A stretch of 64,000 nt of DNA from Dyadobacter fermentans DSM 18053 (GCF_000023125.1 NC_013037.1:806001-870000), one strand, 5' to 3'; positions 9,520 through 18,127 are shown, counted from the stretch's first letter. Made by a program: numbers and translations. Notes: generated from the letters alone by a model not told the origin.

Positions 9520-9570
9520 CGACCTTTCTGACATAACCGCCCGCAAAAAAGATGCGCGCGGCCACAGGCA

Positions 9571-9611
9571 GGGAATCCGGAAGCATTGCGTTTCCGGATT
9601 CCCTTTTTTTT
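9571..9611 (+). terminator. Rho-independent terminator of the iron-uptake operon
   Basis: A perfect 12-bp stem (GGGAATCCGGAA at 9571-9582 pairing with 9592-9603), a 9-nt loop and a run of eight T (9604-9611). It lies 51 bp after the second DUF4374 gene. There is no T-run on the other side, so it acts mainly on plus-strand transcripts. Confidence 0.92.
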
Positions 9612-9618
9612 GGAATGA

Positions 9619-10872
9619 TTAAAAGGAAGAAGCGGCAACGGCCGCCTTACGCCCGGCGGATTGGAACATCACCCAGCTGCCCGATACCAATGCCAGCCCC
9701 GCAGCGGCGAGCGCTTCGGGCATGTAGCCTACGTAGAACCCGCAGATTGCGCTGATGCCCAGGATTGCGAGGCACATTTCGTTGGCGATAATGCCTGATG
9801 TGAAAATGACAATGCCTTTGCGGCTGAGCGGGTTGTCGGGAAGGACGTGGTGCTGGTAAAACCACCCTACCAGAAACAGCGAAATGATCCCGAGCAGCAC
9901 CAGGTGCAGGTATGCGATCACTACCGGCCGCAGCCCGAATGCCAATGTGGCCACGGCGGGAATGGACGACGCGGTTTGGAGAACCAGCTTAATGCTCGCG
10001 GCGAGTATCACCGCGCCCAGCAACGCGCGCATTGCAGGGGAAAGCCCGGCAGTGATGTTTTTTCCCGATCGCCATAAGCCGGTCAGAAACAAAATCCATC
10101 CCCCCAACTGTACGAAGGCAAACAGCATCGTGAATGCATGCAGATAGTCGGGAAACGGCAGCCAATTGATCGAAAGCAGGTATGCGGGCACCACGCAGGC
10201 CGTCATTAGCCCGAAAACCGTCCCTGAACCCGGCAGGACGATATTTCTGCCGGCGAGCCAGTAGTGGAACAGCCCCATGCAAGCGAGGAAAAACCAGCCG
10301 TTGTATTGAAAATGCAGGTAAAAATAGACGGACGAAAGCCGCCATTCGATATCGCCGGGCCGTGCTGCCATTGTATAAGCGAGTACAAAAGTGCCCAATG
10401 CCGAAAACATGCCGCACAACATCGCGAAATGCAGGTATTTCCACCAAACCTGCTGTCGCTGCGCGCCGGTTACGTCCTTCCTGCATAATGCATAAAAAAT
10501 AAAGCTGGCGAGGATGGATAGGGTGGAAAAAAAGATGGAAACGGCCGCATAACCCTGGATCATAAAGCTCACGAGCATGCCGTACGAGCAGAACAGGTTG
10601 AATGCGAGCAGCCGGCCGTACCGGGCCGGCAACGCTTGGCCAAATCCCCTGCCGGTAACCGCCTGCGCAATGCAAAGGAACAATGCCTGCGAAATCCACC
10701 CCGAAAATGCAAAGTGCGAATGCGCGTGAAGCGTAAATCCCTGATCGAGCCCGGGAATGGTGACGAGGATATTGAGCCGCATCAACAGCCCGAGGCAGGC
10801 AACGATCGTCAGATTGAGCAGGCATATTTTCGCCCAGACGCCGCCCTGGATACCCGTGAAGAGCCTGTTCAT
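9619..10872 (-). CDS. Heme-copper-oxidase-subunit-I-like multipass membrane protein
   Basis: A 417-residue protein with about 12 hydrophobic segments. The second segment carries HAHSHFAFSGW (His49, 51, 53), and further histidines lie in later segments (YLHFQYNGWFF, AYLHLVLLG, YQHH). Spaced membrane histidines are typical of heme-copper oxidase subunit I and of NnrS-like proteins of nitrogen-oxide metabolism. A second protein of similar design (HAH-x3-GW) is encoded at 19705 in the nos operon. Its start overlaps the Crp/Fnr gene stop (ATGA), so the regulator and this protein are one operon. A role in handling nitric oxide or electron transfer is an inference; catalytic activity is not shown. 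Confidence 0.6.
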   Translation of the reverse strand: MNRLFTGIQGGVWAKICLLNLTIVACLGLLMRLNILVTIPGLDQGFTLHAHSHFAFSGWISQALFLCIAQAVTGRGFGQALPARYGRLLAFNLFCSYGMLVSFMIQGYAAVSIFFSTLSILASFIFYALCRKDVTGAQRQQVWWKYLHFAMLCGMFSALGTFVLAYTMAARPGDIEWRLSSVYFYLHFQYNGWFFLACMGLFHYWLAGRNIVLPGSGTVFGLMTACVVPAYLLSINWLPFPDYLHAFTMLFAFVQLGGWILFLTGLWRSGKNITAGLSPAMRALLGAVILAASIKLVLQTASSIPAVATLAFGLRPVVIAYLHLVLLGIISLFLVGWFYQHHVLPDNPLSRKGIVIFTSGIIANEMCLAILGISAICGFYVGYMPEALAAAGLALVSGSWVMFQSAGRKAAVAASSF

Positions 10873-11513
10873 GATCCTGTTTTGTTTGGTCCGCAACAGC
10901 CGTTTTCCGAAGGTGAGGGGAGGAAAACCTTCCCTTTAACAATATTTACCCTGCCCTGATTTTCCAATGCCTTCGTAGCGCGGATCACCGTTTCGACGCG
11001 CATGCCGGTGAGGTTGGCGATCTGCTGCCTCGTTAAAAGCAGCTTGTTGCACACGCCGCATACCTTATTACTGTGCTCGTGCAGGTATTGGTAGAGCCGC
11101 TCCACCATTCTTTCCGGTGAATGCCCGGCCATTTCGCGCAGCAGGAAGAGTTTGAACCGCATACGCTGGGCCAGCAGCTTGTTGAATGCAAGACTGATCT
11201 CCGGATGCTCGCCCAGCATTGACGAAAATGCCGCCGAACCGAGCCGGAGGATCAAACAATCGGTGACCGCCACGGCTGTGCACGCGTAGCCCTGCTGATC
11301 AAACAGCGGAAGTTCGCCGAAGCATTCCCCGGCGGAAACGAGCTCCTGAAGAATTTCCCTGCCGTCGTCGTTGAAGTTGGACCACGCCACTTTTCCGTCC
11401 ACCAGCTGATGGTAATACAGCCCGGTTTCCCCTTCGAGAAAGATCACCTCGCCGGCCGAGGCCTTCTTATATATAGCTCCATGCCGGATCAGCAAATCGA
11501 TGTGGATCATCAT
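10869..11513 (-). CDS. Crp/Fnr-family transcriptional regulator
   Basis: A 214-residue protein with an N-terminal cyclic-nucleotide-binding-like barrel (GEVIFLEGE, GECFGELPLFD), a dimerisation helix and a C-terminal winged helix (LTRQQIANLTGMRVETVIR). No N-terminal iron-sulfur cysteine group of the FNR type is present. One CVCN-like pair (KVCGVCNK, about residues 154-161) lies before the DNA-binding domain. It is divergent from the nos operon and shares an operon with a heme-copper-oxidase-like protein, so it is probably the N2O/NO or oxygen-responsive regulator of the cluster, like NnrR/Dnr proteins. The start MMIHIDLL was chosen because an ATG at 11564 would add 17 atypical residues. Confidence 0.88.
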   Translation of the reverse strand: MMIHIDLLIRHGAIYKKASAGEVIFLEGETGLYYHQLVDGKVAWSNFNDDGREILQELVSAGECFGELPLFDQQGYACTAVAVTDCLILRLGSAAFSSMLGEHPEISLAFNKLLAQRMRFKLFLLREMAGHSPERMVERLYQYLHEHSNKVCGVCNKLLLTRQQIANLTGMRVETVIRATKALENQGRVNIVKGKVFLPSPSENGCCGPNKTGS

Positions 11514-11533
11514 GACGGTCCTGGTTTTTAGCC

Positions 11534-11541
11534 CAAACCTA
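11534..11541 (-). promoter_or_regulatory. Candidate -7 promoter element of the Crp/Fnr gene
   Basis: On the minus strand this reads TAGGTTTG, matching the Bacteroidota TAnnTTTG element. It lies about 20 bp before the Crp/Fnr start. No good -33 TTTG is seen at the usual distance, so an activator may be needed. A CTAGCG-N7-CGCTAG dyad (11539-11557) overlaps it and could serve autoregulation. Confidence 0.4.
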
Positions 11542-11585
11542 GCGACACCGCCGCTAGCGATCACTGACGAAGACTATGCTGAAAT

Positions 11586-11599
11586 CTGACATAAATCAG
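11586..11599. promoter_or_regulatory. FNR-like 5-4-5 dyad CTGAC-ATAA-ATCAG
   Basis: This 14-bp dyad has the same geometry as the FNR box (TTGAT-N4-ATCAA) and resembles it at 7 of 10 defined positions. It lies between the divergent Crp/Fnr gene and the nos operon, so it is a candidate site for the Crp/Fnr protein. Confidence 0.35.
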
Positions 11600-11626
11600 T
11601 ATTTGTAATGAGCTGTTTTTGAGTTG

Positions 11627-11649
11627 ATTATGCCTTTTATTGGCATAAT
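11627..11649. promoter_or_regulatory. Inverted repeat ATTATGCC-N7-GGCATAAT
   Basis: Perfect 8-bp arms with a 7-bp spacer lie in the crp-nos intergenic region. It shares the TATGC/GCATA half-site with the dyad at 11689 but has different spacing. It could be an operator or an RNA hairpin. Confidence 0.35.
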
Positions 11650-11688
11650 TGTCCACGTTTTTGCCACATAAGGAGCGCTTCGTCCGGC

Positions 11689-11708
11689 TTTATGCGTGTA
11701 CGCATAAA
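11689..11708. promoter_or_regulatory. Candidate activator site TTTATGCG-TGTA-CGCATAAA
   Basis: A 20-bp inverted repeat with perfect 8-bp arms; the inner half-sites TATGC-N6-GCATA have Crp-type spacing. The centre (11698.5) is about 41-44 bp before the transcription start implied by the TACATTTG element at 11728, the place where a class II activator of the Crp/Fnr family would sit. Binding is an inference. Confidence 0.45.
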
Positions 11709-11727
11709 ACAGCGCGAGCACGGGGCA

Positions 11728-11735
11728 TACATTTG
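11728..11735 (+). promoter_or_regulatory. Candidate -7 promoter element of the nos operon
   Basis: TACATTTG matches the Bacteroidota TAnnTTTG element, about 70 bp before the cytochrome c start. There is no -33 TTTG, consistent with an activator-dependent promoter. Confidence 0.4.
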
Positions 11736-11804
11736 CCACAGACAGTTACAAAACGACCCCGGAAACTGTCTGAAACCGCCATTTTTCAACCAAACACCAG
11801 GAAC

Positions 11805-12266
11805 ATGAAAAAGACCCTAATGCTGATAGTCGCGGGAGTGATATTATATGCATGCGGCCAAAAGACCGGGCAAACCGGTGACAATGCAGAAACCCCTCAA
11901 AAGCCCGCCGTGACCGAGTACGACCCGCAGCGCGGAGAAGGCAAGTTTACCAACGTCGAGATTTCCGAACGGCTGGATGCTCAAATGGCTGCCAGCGGGA
12001 AGCAGATCTTCGACCTGAAATGTTCGAGCTGCCACAAACTCACCGATGAAAAGCTGGTAGGTCCCGGCTGGCAAGGCGTGAGTACCAAACATAAGCCCGA
12101 GTGGATCATGAACTTCATCACCAATCCCGATGCAATGATCGACAAAGACCCGCAATTGCAAGCCCAGCTCGAACTCTGTCTGGTAAGAATGCCCAATCAG
12201 AACCTGTCGGACGACGACGCCCGGCATATTCTCGAATTCATGCGCCAGAATGACGGCGTGCAGTAA
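11805..12266 (+). CDS. Lipoprotein c-type cytochrome, probable electron donor to NosZ
   Basis: A 153-residue protein with a lipoprotein signal (ILYAC), an acidic linker and one heme-binding motif CSSCH (Cys73, Cys76, His77). Met129 in RMPNQNL is the likely second heme ligand. This is a class I monoheme cytochrome anchored in a membrane and facing the periplasm. It is the first gene of the nos operon, 33 bp before nosZ, so it probably passes electrons to nitrous oxide reductase. The ATG at 11805 is preferred because it begins a normal signal peptide; an upstream in-frame start at 11649 would run through the operator region. Confidence 0.9.
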   Translation: MKKTLMLIVAGVILYACGQKTGQTGDNAETPQKPAVTEYDPQRGEGKFTNVEISERLDAQMAASGKQIFDLKCSSCHKLTDEKLVGPGWQGVSTKHKPEWIMNFITNPDAMIDKDPQLQAQLELCLVRMPNQNLSDDDARHILEFMRQNDGVQ

Positions 12267-12299
12267 ACGCTTCCTTGTTTTTCAATAATCCCAATTTGT

Positions 12300-14276
12300 A
12301 TGAAAACCATCCAGTATATCATAGGAGCGGCCTCGGTGGCCGTGGCACTGAGCGCCGCCCAGTCCTGTAAGCCCAAAAGTGCCGACACGGCGATCAGCGG
12401 TGACGCTGCTGCGAAAACCTACGTTGCGCCGGGCAAGTACGACGAGTTCTACAACTTCGTTTCCGGCGGTTTCAGCGGGCAGCTCTCCGTATATGGCATT
12501 CCGTCGGGCAGGCTGCTGCGGGTGATCCCGGTGTTTTCGATGGACCCCGAGAAAGGCTGGGGGTTCAGCGAGGAAACGAAGCCGATGCTCAATACCTCGC
12601 ACGGAAATGTCCCCTGGGACGATCTGCACCACGTGCAGCTTTCGAAAACGAACGGGGAGAATGACGGCCGCTGGGTATTCGTGAACGGCAACAACACGCC
12701 CCGCCTGGCGCGGATCGACCTGAAAACGTTCCGCACCGCCGAAATCCTCGAACTGCCCAACAGCGGCGGTAACCACTCCTCGCCATTTATCACCGAAAAC
12801 ACGGAATATGTGGTGGCCGGAACGCGTTTCAGCGTGCCGATGGACGAGGTCGACGGCGACGTGCCTATTAATACTTATAAAAAGAATTTCAGGGGCACGC
12901 TCAGCTTTGTGAGTGTAAACCAGCAGGATGGCAACATGGACATCGCCTTCCAGATCGAGACGCCCGGTGTGAACTTCGACCTCAGCCGGTCGGGCAAGGG
13001 GCCGTCGCACGGATGGTTTTTCTTCTCGTGCTACAACACCGAGCAGGCCAATACGCTGCTGGAAGTGAATGCCTCGAAAAACGACAAGGACTTCATTATG
13101 GCCGTGAACTGGAAAAAGGCCGAAGAATACCTGAAAGCCGGAAAAGGCAGGAAAGTGAAGGTGAAATATGCGCATAATAAATACAGCGAAGAAAGCCATA
13201 CCTCTACCTCCGAAATCAAAAACGAAGTGGTGGTGCTCAGTTCCAAAGAGTTGAAAGACCTGTGCTACTTCATTCCATGTCCCAAATCCCCGCACGGCAT
13301 CGACATCGACCCGACGGGCGAGTACATGGTGAGCAGCGGCAAACTGGCCGCGCTGATCCCGGTATTCTCATTTTCCAAAATGATCAAGGCGATCGAAAGC
13401 AAATCCTTCGAGGGTGATTACAATGGTATTCCTGTGATCAAATATGAAGCGGCGCTGTATGGCGAGGTGCAAAAGCCGGGACTTGGGCCGCTGCATACCG
13501 AATTCGACGGGCGTGGTAATGCGATTACTACGATGTTCGTATCCTCCGAAATCGTGAAATGGAACATCAAGGACCTGAAAGTGATCGACCGTCAGCCGAC
13601 ATTCTATTCGCCCGGCCACCTGATGATCCCCGGCGGCGACTCGAAAAAGCCGGACGGTAAATATGTGATTTCCTACAACAAAATCACCAAAGACCGCTTC
13701 CTGCCAACCGGGCCGGAACTCGCCCAGAGCGCTCAGCTTTTCGACATTTCGGGTGATAAAATGCAGCTGATACTCGACTTCCCGACCATCGGCGAGCCGC
13801 ATTATGCACAGGCGATCAGGGCCGAAAAGGTGAAGGACCAATCGTTGAAAACGTTCAAGCTGGAAGCCAACAAGCACCCTTATGCATCCAGAGGCGAAGG
13901 AGAAACGAAGATCGTTCGTGACAAAAACAAGGTGCACGTGTACATGACCGCCATACGCTCGCACCTCACGCCCGACAACATCGAAGGCGTGAAGATGGGC
14001 GACGAGGTGTACTTCCACGTCACCAATCTGGAACAGGACTGGGATGTGCCGCACGGCTTCGCTGTGAAAGGCGCCAGCAACGGCGAGCTGCTGGTAATGC
14101 CCGGCGAAACGCAGACGCTCAAATGGGTGCCGGACCGTGTGGGTATTTTCCCGATCTACTGCACCGACTTTTGCAGCGCATTGCACCAGGAAATGTCCGG
14201 CTACGTTCGCGTGTCTCCGGCGTCGAGCAAAGTTGCATTGGTAGGAAATACGGGCACTAACCTGCCTGCGGAATAG
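12300..14276 (+). CDS. nosZ: Nitrous oxide reductase NosZ, clade II (Sec type)
   Basis: A 658-residue protein that reduces N2O to N2 in the periplasm. The N-terminus is a Sec signal with a lipobox-like end (AAQSC, Cys23) rather than the Tat signal of clade I enzymes, which marks clade II. The N-terminal beta-propeller carries the CuZ-type histidines (DDLHHV, SPHGID, GPLHTEF). The C-terminal cupredoxin domain has the CuA ligands Cys621, Cys625, His629 and Met632 in CTDFCSALHQEM, with His585 in VPHGF. The Trp found in this CuA loop in clade I is Asp here. It is followed by the maturation genes nosL, nosD, nosF and nosY. All key copper-site residues appear intact. Confidence 0.97.
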   Translation: MKTIQYIIGAASVAVALSAAQSCKPKSADTAISGDAAAKTYVAPGKYDEFYNFVSGGFSGQLSVYGIPSGRLLRVIPVFSMDPEKGWGFSEETKPMLNTSHGNVPWDDLHHVQLSKTNGENDGRWVFVNGNNTPRLARIDLKTFRTAEILELPNSGGNHSSPFITENTEYVVAGTRFSVPMDEVDGDVPINTYKKNFRGTLSFVSVNQQDGNMDIAFQIETPGVNFDLSRSGKGPSHGWFFFSCYNTEQANTLLEVNASKNDKDFIMAVNWKKAEEYLKAGKGRKVKVKYAHNKYSEESHTSTSEIKNEVVVLSSKELKDLCYFIPCPKSPHGIDIDPTGEYMVSSGKLAALIPVFSFSKMIKAIESKSFEGDYNGIPVIKYEAALYGEVQKPGLGPLHTEFDGRGNAITTMFVSSEIVKWNIKDLKVIDRQPTFYSPGHLMIPGGDSKKPDGKYVISYNKITKDRFLPTGPELAQSAQLFDISGDKMQLILDFPTIGEPHYAQAIRAEKVKDQSLKTFKLEANKHPYASRGEGETKIVRDKNKVHVYMTAIRSHLTPDNIEGVKMGDEVYFHVTNLEQDWDVPHGFAVKGASNGELLVMPGETQTLKWVPDRVGIFPIYCTDFCSALHQEMSGYVRVSPASSKVALVGNTGTNLPAE

Positions 14277-14288
14277 AACAGCTTTCCC

Positions 14289-15314
14289 ATGAAAAAGTCT
14301 CAAATGCTGGCGGTGCACCGGATATTGCTGATCGTTTCGGGCGTTGCATTGCTGCTGGTCAATTACTTCCCGATATGGCGCATCGAACTCGATGCGCCCC
14401 AGTATCCCGAGGGCCTGGAACTGCTCATTTACAGCGACAAGCTGGCAGGTAACGTGGATATTATCAACGGTTTAAACCATTATATTGGCATGAAGACCCT
14501 GCATACCGAAGATTTCGCCGAATTCTCCGTGCTGCCCTCGCTCATCATCTTTTTCGCCCTGCTTTTTGTGGGTGCGGCGGTATGGGGCAAACGCGCCGGC
14601 GGTTACACGGCACTTGCTTTGTTTGCGCTGTTCGGCATTGCGGCCATGGTGGATTTCTGGAAATGGGAATACGATTACGGGCACAACCTGAGCCCGGATG
14701 CGGCGATCATCGTTCCGGGAATGTCGTACCAGCCGCCGCTGATCGGCTTCAGGCAACTGCTGAACTTCGGCGCGTACAGCATGCCCGCTGCCGGCGGGTG
14801 GATATTCATCTTCACCGGTGTGGTAGTGGCTGCCTGCATGGTGCGGGAATGGCTCGCCGCCCGGGATGCAAAGCGGGTGCTCGCCGGGGGCAGGCTGGCG
14901 GTGATGCTGCTGATCCTGCCGGCAGGTGCGCAATCGTGCGGACCGTCGGGAGCACAGCCCATCCAGCGCGGAACCGACGCCTGCGCGCATTGCAAAATGA
15001 CGATCAGCGACCTGCGGTTTGGCTGTGAAATGATCTCAAAAAAAGGCCGGGCCTTCAAGTTCGACGATGTTAAATGCCTCGTATCGTTCGTCAGCGAAGG
15101 TGATTTTGCCAAAGCCGATGCCAAAGCCTTTTACCTGGCCGATTTCAAAACGGAAACGCTTTTCCCCGCCACAGAAATGTCGCTGATGCAAAGCGAGCAG
15201 CTCAGAAGCCCGATGGGCGGCAATTGTGCGGCCTTCAAAGATGCCGCGGCGCTTGTGGAAGCCCAAAAGCAATTCACCGGAACGGTGGTCGTGTGGGAAG
15301 AGCTGATCCGATAA
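14289..15314 (+). CDS. nosL: NosB-like membrane protein fused to copper chaperone NosL
   Basis: A 341-residue protein in two parts. Residues 1-190 carry four membrane segments (about 10-28, 82-98, 103-122, 168-186) and resemble the small membrane protein usually found between nosZ and nosL in clade II clusters (NosB-type). A basic loop (REWLAARDAKR) follows, then a lipoprotein-like signal ending GAQSC with Cys217. Residues 217-341 are NosL, which binds Cu(I) through CAHCKM and delivers copper for NosZ. In most Bacteroidota these are, as far as known, separate genes. No internal stop is present. A GTG codon at residue 197 could serve as an internal start for free NosL. Confidence 0.85.
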   Translation: MKKSQMLAVHRILLIVSGVALLLVNYFPIWRIELDAPQYPEGLELLIYSDKLAGNVDIINGLNHYIGMKTLHTEDFAEFSVLPSLIIFFALLFVGAAVWGKRAGGYTALALFALFGIAAMVDFWKWEYDYGHNLSPDAAIIVPGMSYQPPLIGFRQLLNFGAYSMPAAGGWIFIFTGVVVAACMVREWLAARDAKRVLAGGRLAVMLLILPAGAQSCGPSGAQPIQRGTDACAHCKMTISDLRFGCEMISKKGRAFKFDDVKCLVSFVSEGDFAKADAKAFYLADFKTETLFPATEMSLMQSEQLRSPMGGNCAAFKDAAALVEAQKQFTGTVVVWEELIR

Positions 15315-15325
15315 TCCAGCATGTT

Positions 15326-16579
15326 ATGATAAATCACAGATTAACACGTGTGCTGATGTTCCTGCTGCTCTGGCAGTATGCATTGACGGACGTCGAAGCC
15401 AAAACTATTCGCGTTGGCCGGCATTATGATGTGAAAAGCATTAAACGGGCCGTCGCGATAGCGGGCGAGGGGGATACGGTTCTGGTGTATGGAGGCCTGT
15501 ACCGGGAAGGTAATATATTGATTACTAAACCGCTGGTGCTGAAAGGCATCGGCGGGCCGGTGCTGGACGGCATGAAAAAGTTCGAAATCGTTTCCATCAA
15601 ATCGCCCTATGTGGTGGTGGACGGCTTTCATGTGAAGGCTTCGGGGCAGTCGTCGATGCAGGACATTGCCGGGATCAAGGTTTACAACACACATCACGTA
15701 ACAGTGAGAAACAATGTGCTGGAAGACAATTTCTTCGGCATTTATTTACAACAATCGAAGCACTGCGTGATCGAAAACAACCGCCTCACCGCATTCGGCA
15801 AAGCCGAGCATTTGATCGGTAACGGCATCCACAGCTGGAAAAGCGACAGTCTGGTGATCAACGGCAACCGGGTGCAGGGCCACCGCGATGGCGTTTACCT
15901 CGAATTTACGACCCATTCGGAGGTGAAAAACAATGTGAGTCATGCCAATCTCCGCTATGGATTGCACTTCATGTTTGCCCATAACAATACCTACACCTTC
16001 AACACTTTCAGCAGCAACGGTGCCGGGGTGGCGGTGATGTACACCCATCATGTGCACATGAAAAACAATGTTTTCAAAGACAACTGGGGCGATTCCGCTT
16101 ACGGCATCCTGCTGAAAGAAATCGCCGACAGCGACATTGAGAACAATAGCTTTTTGGGAAACACCACGGGGATCTTTATGGAAGGCGCATCGCGTATCCG
16201 CATTAGCGGCAATGCATTCAGGGCCAATGGCTGGGCATTGAAAATCCAGGCCAGCTGCATGGACAACCGCGTGGAGGGCAACAATTTCATGGGTAATACC
16301 TTCGATGTAGCCACCAACAGCTCGCTGGTACTGAACACGTTCGACCGTAATTATTGGGACAAATATGAAGGTTACGACCTGGACAAAGACGGGGTAGGAG
16401 ATGTGCCCTACCGCCCGGTGAGCCTGTATTCGATGATCGTCGAGCGCTTCCCGGCCGCCATGATCCTCTTCCGGAGTTTTATGGTGAGCCTGCTGGACCG
16501 CACCGAAAAGATGATCCCCGGCATGACACCCGAACAGCTGAAAGACACCCTTCCGGCGATGAAACCAGTGATTTTATGA
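15326..16579 (+). CDS. nosD: NosD, periplasmic copper-site maturation protein
   Basis: A 417-residue protein with a Sec signal peptide (cleavage near VEA, residue 25) and a right-handed parallel beta-helix built from about 23-residue turns rich in asparagine (NNVLEDNFFG, NNRLTAFG, NNSFLGN). NosD works with the ABC transporter NosFY and NosL to assemble the CuZ centre of NosZ. The ATG at 15326 gives a proper signal peptide and lies 11 bp after nosL. Its stop overlaps the nosF start (ATGA). Confidence 0.95.
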   Translation: MINHRLTRVLMFLLLWQYALTDVEAKTIRVGRHYDVKSIKRAVAIAGEGDTVLVYGGLYREGNILITKPLVLKGIGGPVLDGMKKFEIVSIKSPYVVVDGFHVKASGQSSMQDIAGIKVYNTHHVTVRNNVLEDNFFGIYLQQSKHCVIENNRLTAFGKAEHLIGNGIHSWKSDSLVINGNRVQGHRDGVYLEFTTHSEVKNNVSHANLRYGLHFMFAHNNTYTFNTFSSNGAGVAVMYTHHVHMKNNVFKDNWGDSAYGILLKEIADSDIENNSFLGNTTGIFMEGASRIRISGNAFRANGWALKIQASCMDNRVEGNNFMGNTFDVATNSSLVLNTFDRNYWDKYEGYDLDKDGVGDVPYRPVSLYSMIVERFPAAMILFRSFMVSLLDRTEKMIPGMTPEQLKDTLPAMKPVIL

Positions 16580-17334
16580 TAGCCGTACAAAACATATCCA
16601 AGCAGTTTGGCAAATTCAAAGTGCTCAACCACGTCTCCTTCGAATGCCGGCGCGGCGAATGCATTGCCCTCATCGGCCCGAATGGCAGCGGCAAAACGAC
16701 GGTGATCAAATCCATGCTCGGGATGGTGATCCCCGACAGCGGCACCATCACTTTCGAAGGCCATGACATTGCACACGACTGGCGCTACCGCAACCGGATC
16801 GGCTACATGCCCCAGATAGGCCGCTATCCCGAAAACATGAGCATCGGGCAGGTGCTCGATATGATGCAGGACATCAGAAAGGTGCCCGAAAACCGCATCG
16901 ATCACGATTTGTTCGAGGCATTTAAGATCAAATCGCTGCTTCACAAACGCATGGGGACGCTATCGGGCGGGACGCGGCAGAAGGTGAGCGCCTGCCTGGC
17001 CTTCATGTTCGGCGCGCAGGCATTGATCCTCGACGAACCCTCCGCCGGCCTCGACCCGCTATCGTCCGAAATACTGCGCGAGAAGATCCTCGCCGAGAAA
17101 GCGAAAAACAAGCTGGTGATCATCACCTCGCACATTTTGAGCGAACTCGACGAGCTGGTTACCGAAGCGATTTATATGCAGGACGGAAGCCTGCGGTTTC
17201 ATAAAACCATGGATGAGCTGCAAAGCCAGACGGGCGAAAGCAAACTAGCCCGCGCCATCGCCGCGGCCATTCGCCAGTGCGACCGGGATGCGGCCGGTGT
17301 GGACGAAGGCCATTTTAAAACAGGCAGGTTATGA
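16576..17334 (+). CDS. nosF: NosF, ABC transporter ATPase for NosZ maturation
   Basis: A 252-residue cytoplasmic ATPase with Walker A GPNGSGKTT, signature LSGGTRQK, Walker B LILDEPSAGLD and an H-loop histidine (ITSH). All catalytic motifs are intact. It pairs with NosY to drive export of a compound, thought to be a sulfur species, needed by NosD for CuZ assembly. Both ends overlap the neighbouring genes by 4 nt, so nosD, nosF and nosY are translationally coupled. Confidence 0.95.
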   Translation: MIAVQNISKQFGKFKVLNHVSFECRRGECIALIGPNGSGKTTVIKSMLGMVIPDSGTITFEGHDIAHDWRYRNRIGYMPQIGRYPENMSIGQVLDMMQDIRKVPENRIDHDLFEAFKIKSLLHKRMGTLSGGTRQKVSACLAFMFGAQALILDEPSAGLDPLSSEILREKILAEKAKNKLVIITSHILSELDELVTEAIYMQDGSLRFHKTMDELQSQTGESKLARAIAAAIRQCDRDAAGVDEGHFKTGRL

Positions 17335-18098
17335 AAAAAATGATCAAATATATCATTGCCGACATTCTGCGCAGCCGGATCATGATCGCCTACACGATCG
17401 TGCTGCTCGCGATTTCGTTTTCGGTGTTCGCCATTGAGGACAATCCCGCGAAGGGAATACTCAGCCTGCTGAACATCATTCTGTTCATTGTGCCGCTGGT
17501 CAGCATTATTTTCTCAACCATTTACATTTATAACAGCAGCGAATTCATGGAGCTGCTCGTAAGTCAGCCGTTACCGCGCAAAACCATCTGGCTCAGTATG
17601 TTTGCCGGGCTGGCGATTTCGCTCAGCCTGTCCTTTGCGGTAGGGGCGGGCATGGCCATTCTAATTTATGCCGGATCGGCCACCGGGCTCATCATGATCG
17701 CTGCGGGGATATTGCTGTCGGTCATTTTTGTGGCCATTTCGCTGCAGGCCTCGGTCAAAATCCGGGATAAGGCCAGGGGCATCGGCGTGGCCATGATCCT
17801 CTGGCTGTATTTCGCAATGCTGTTCGACACGCTCGTGCTGTTCCTGCTGTTCCAATTTTCGGACTACCCGATTGAAAAGGGCATGGTGGCGCTCACCGCG
17901 CTCAACCCGGTGGACCTTAGCCGCGTGCTTATCCTGCTGCGCATTGATGTTTCGGCGATGATGGGTTATACCGGCGCCGTTTTCAGGCAGTTTTTCGGGA
18001 GCGAAAGCGGTATGCTCATTGCCCTGGCCGTCATGCTCGTTTGGATTGCCGTTCCGCTGGTTTTGTCCACCCACCGCTTCAAAAACAAGGATTTGTAA
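17331..18098 (+). CDS. nosY: NosY, ABC transporter permease for NosZ maturation
   Basis: A 255-residue protein with six hydrophobic segments and the short loops of ABC-2 type permeases. The conserved loop reading NSSEFMELLVSQPL is typical of NosY. It forms the membrane channel for NosF. It starts inside the nosF stop (ATGA) and is followed 29 bp later by the Ric-type repair gene, likely in the same transcript. Confidence 0.94.
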   Translation: MKKMIKYIIADILRSRIMIAYTIVLLAISFSVFAIEDNPAKGILSLLNIILFIVPLVSIIFSTIYIYNSSEFMELLVSQPLPRKTIWLSMFAGLAISLSLSFAVGAGMAILIYAGSATGLIMIAAGILLSVIFVAISLQASVKIRDKARGIGVAMILWLYFAMLFDTLVLFLLFQFSDYPIEKGMVALTALNPVDLSRVLILLRIDVSAMMGYTGAVFRQFFGSESGMLIALAVMLVWIAVPLVLSTHRFKNKDL

Positions 18099-18127
18099 TT
18101 CATCTCACTTTTTAAAACAATCATCTC

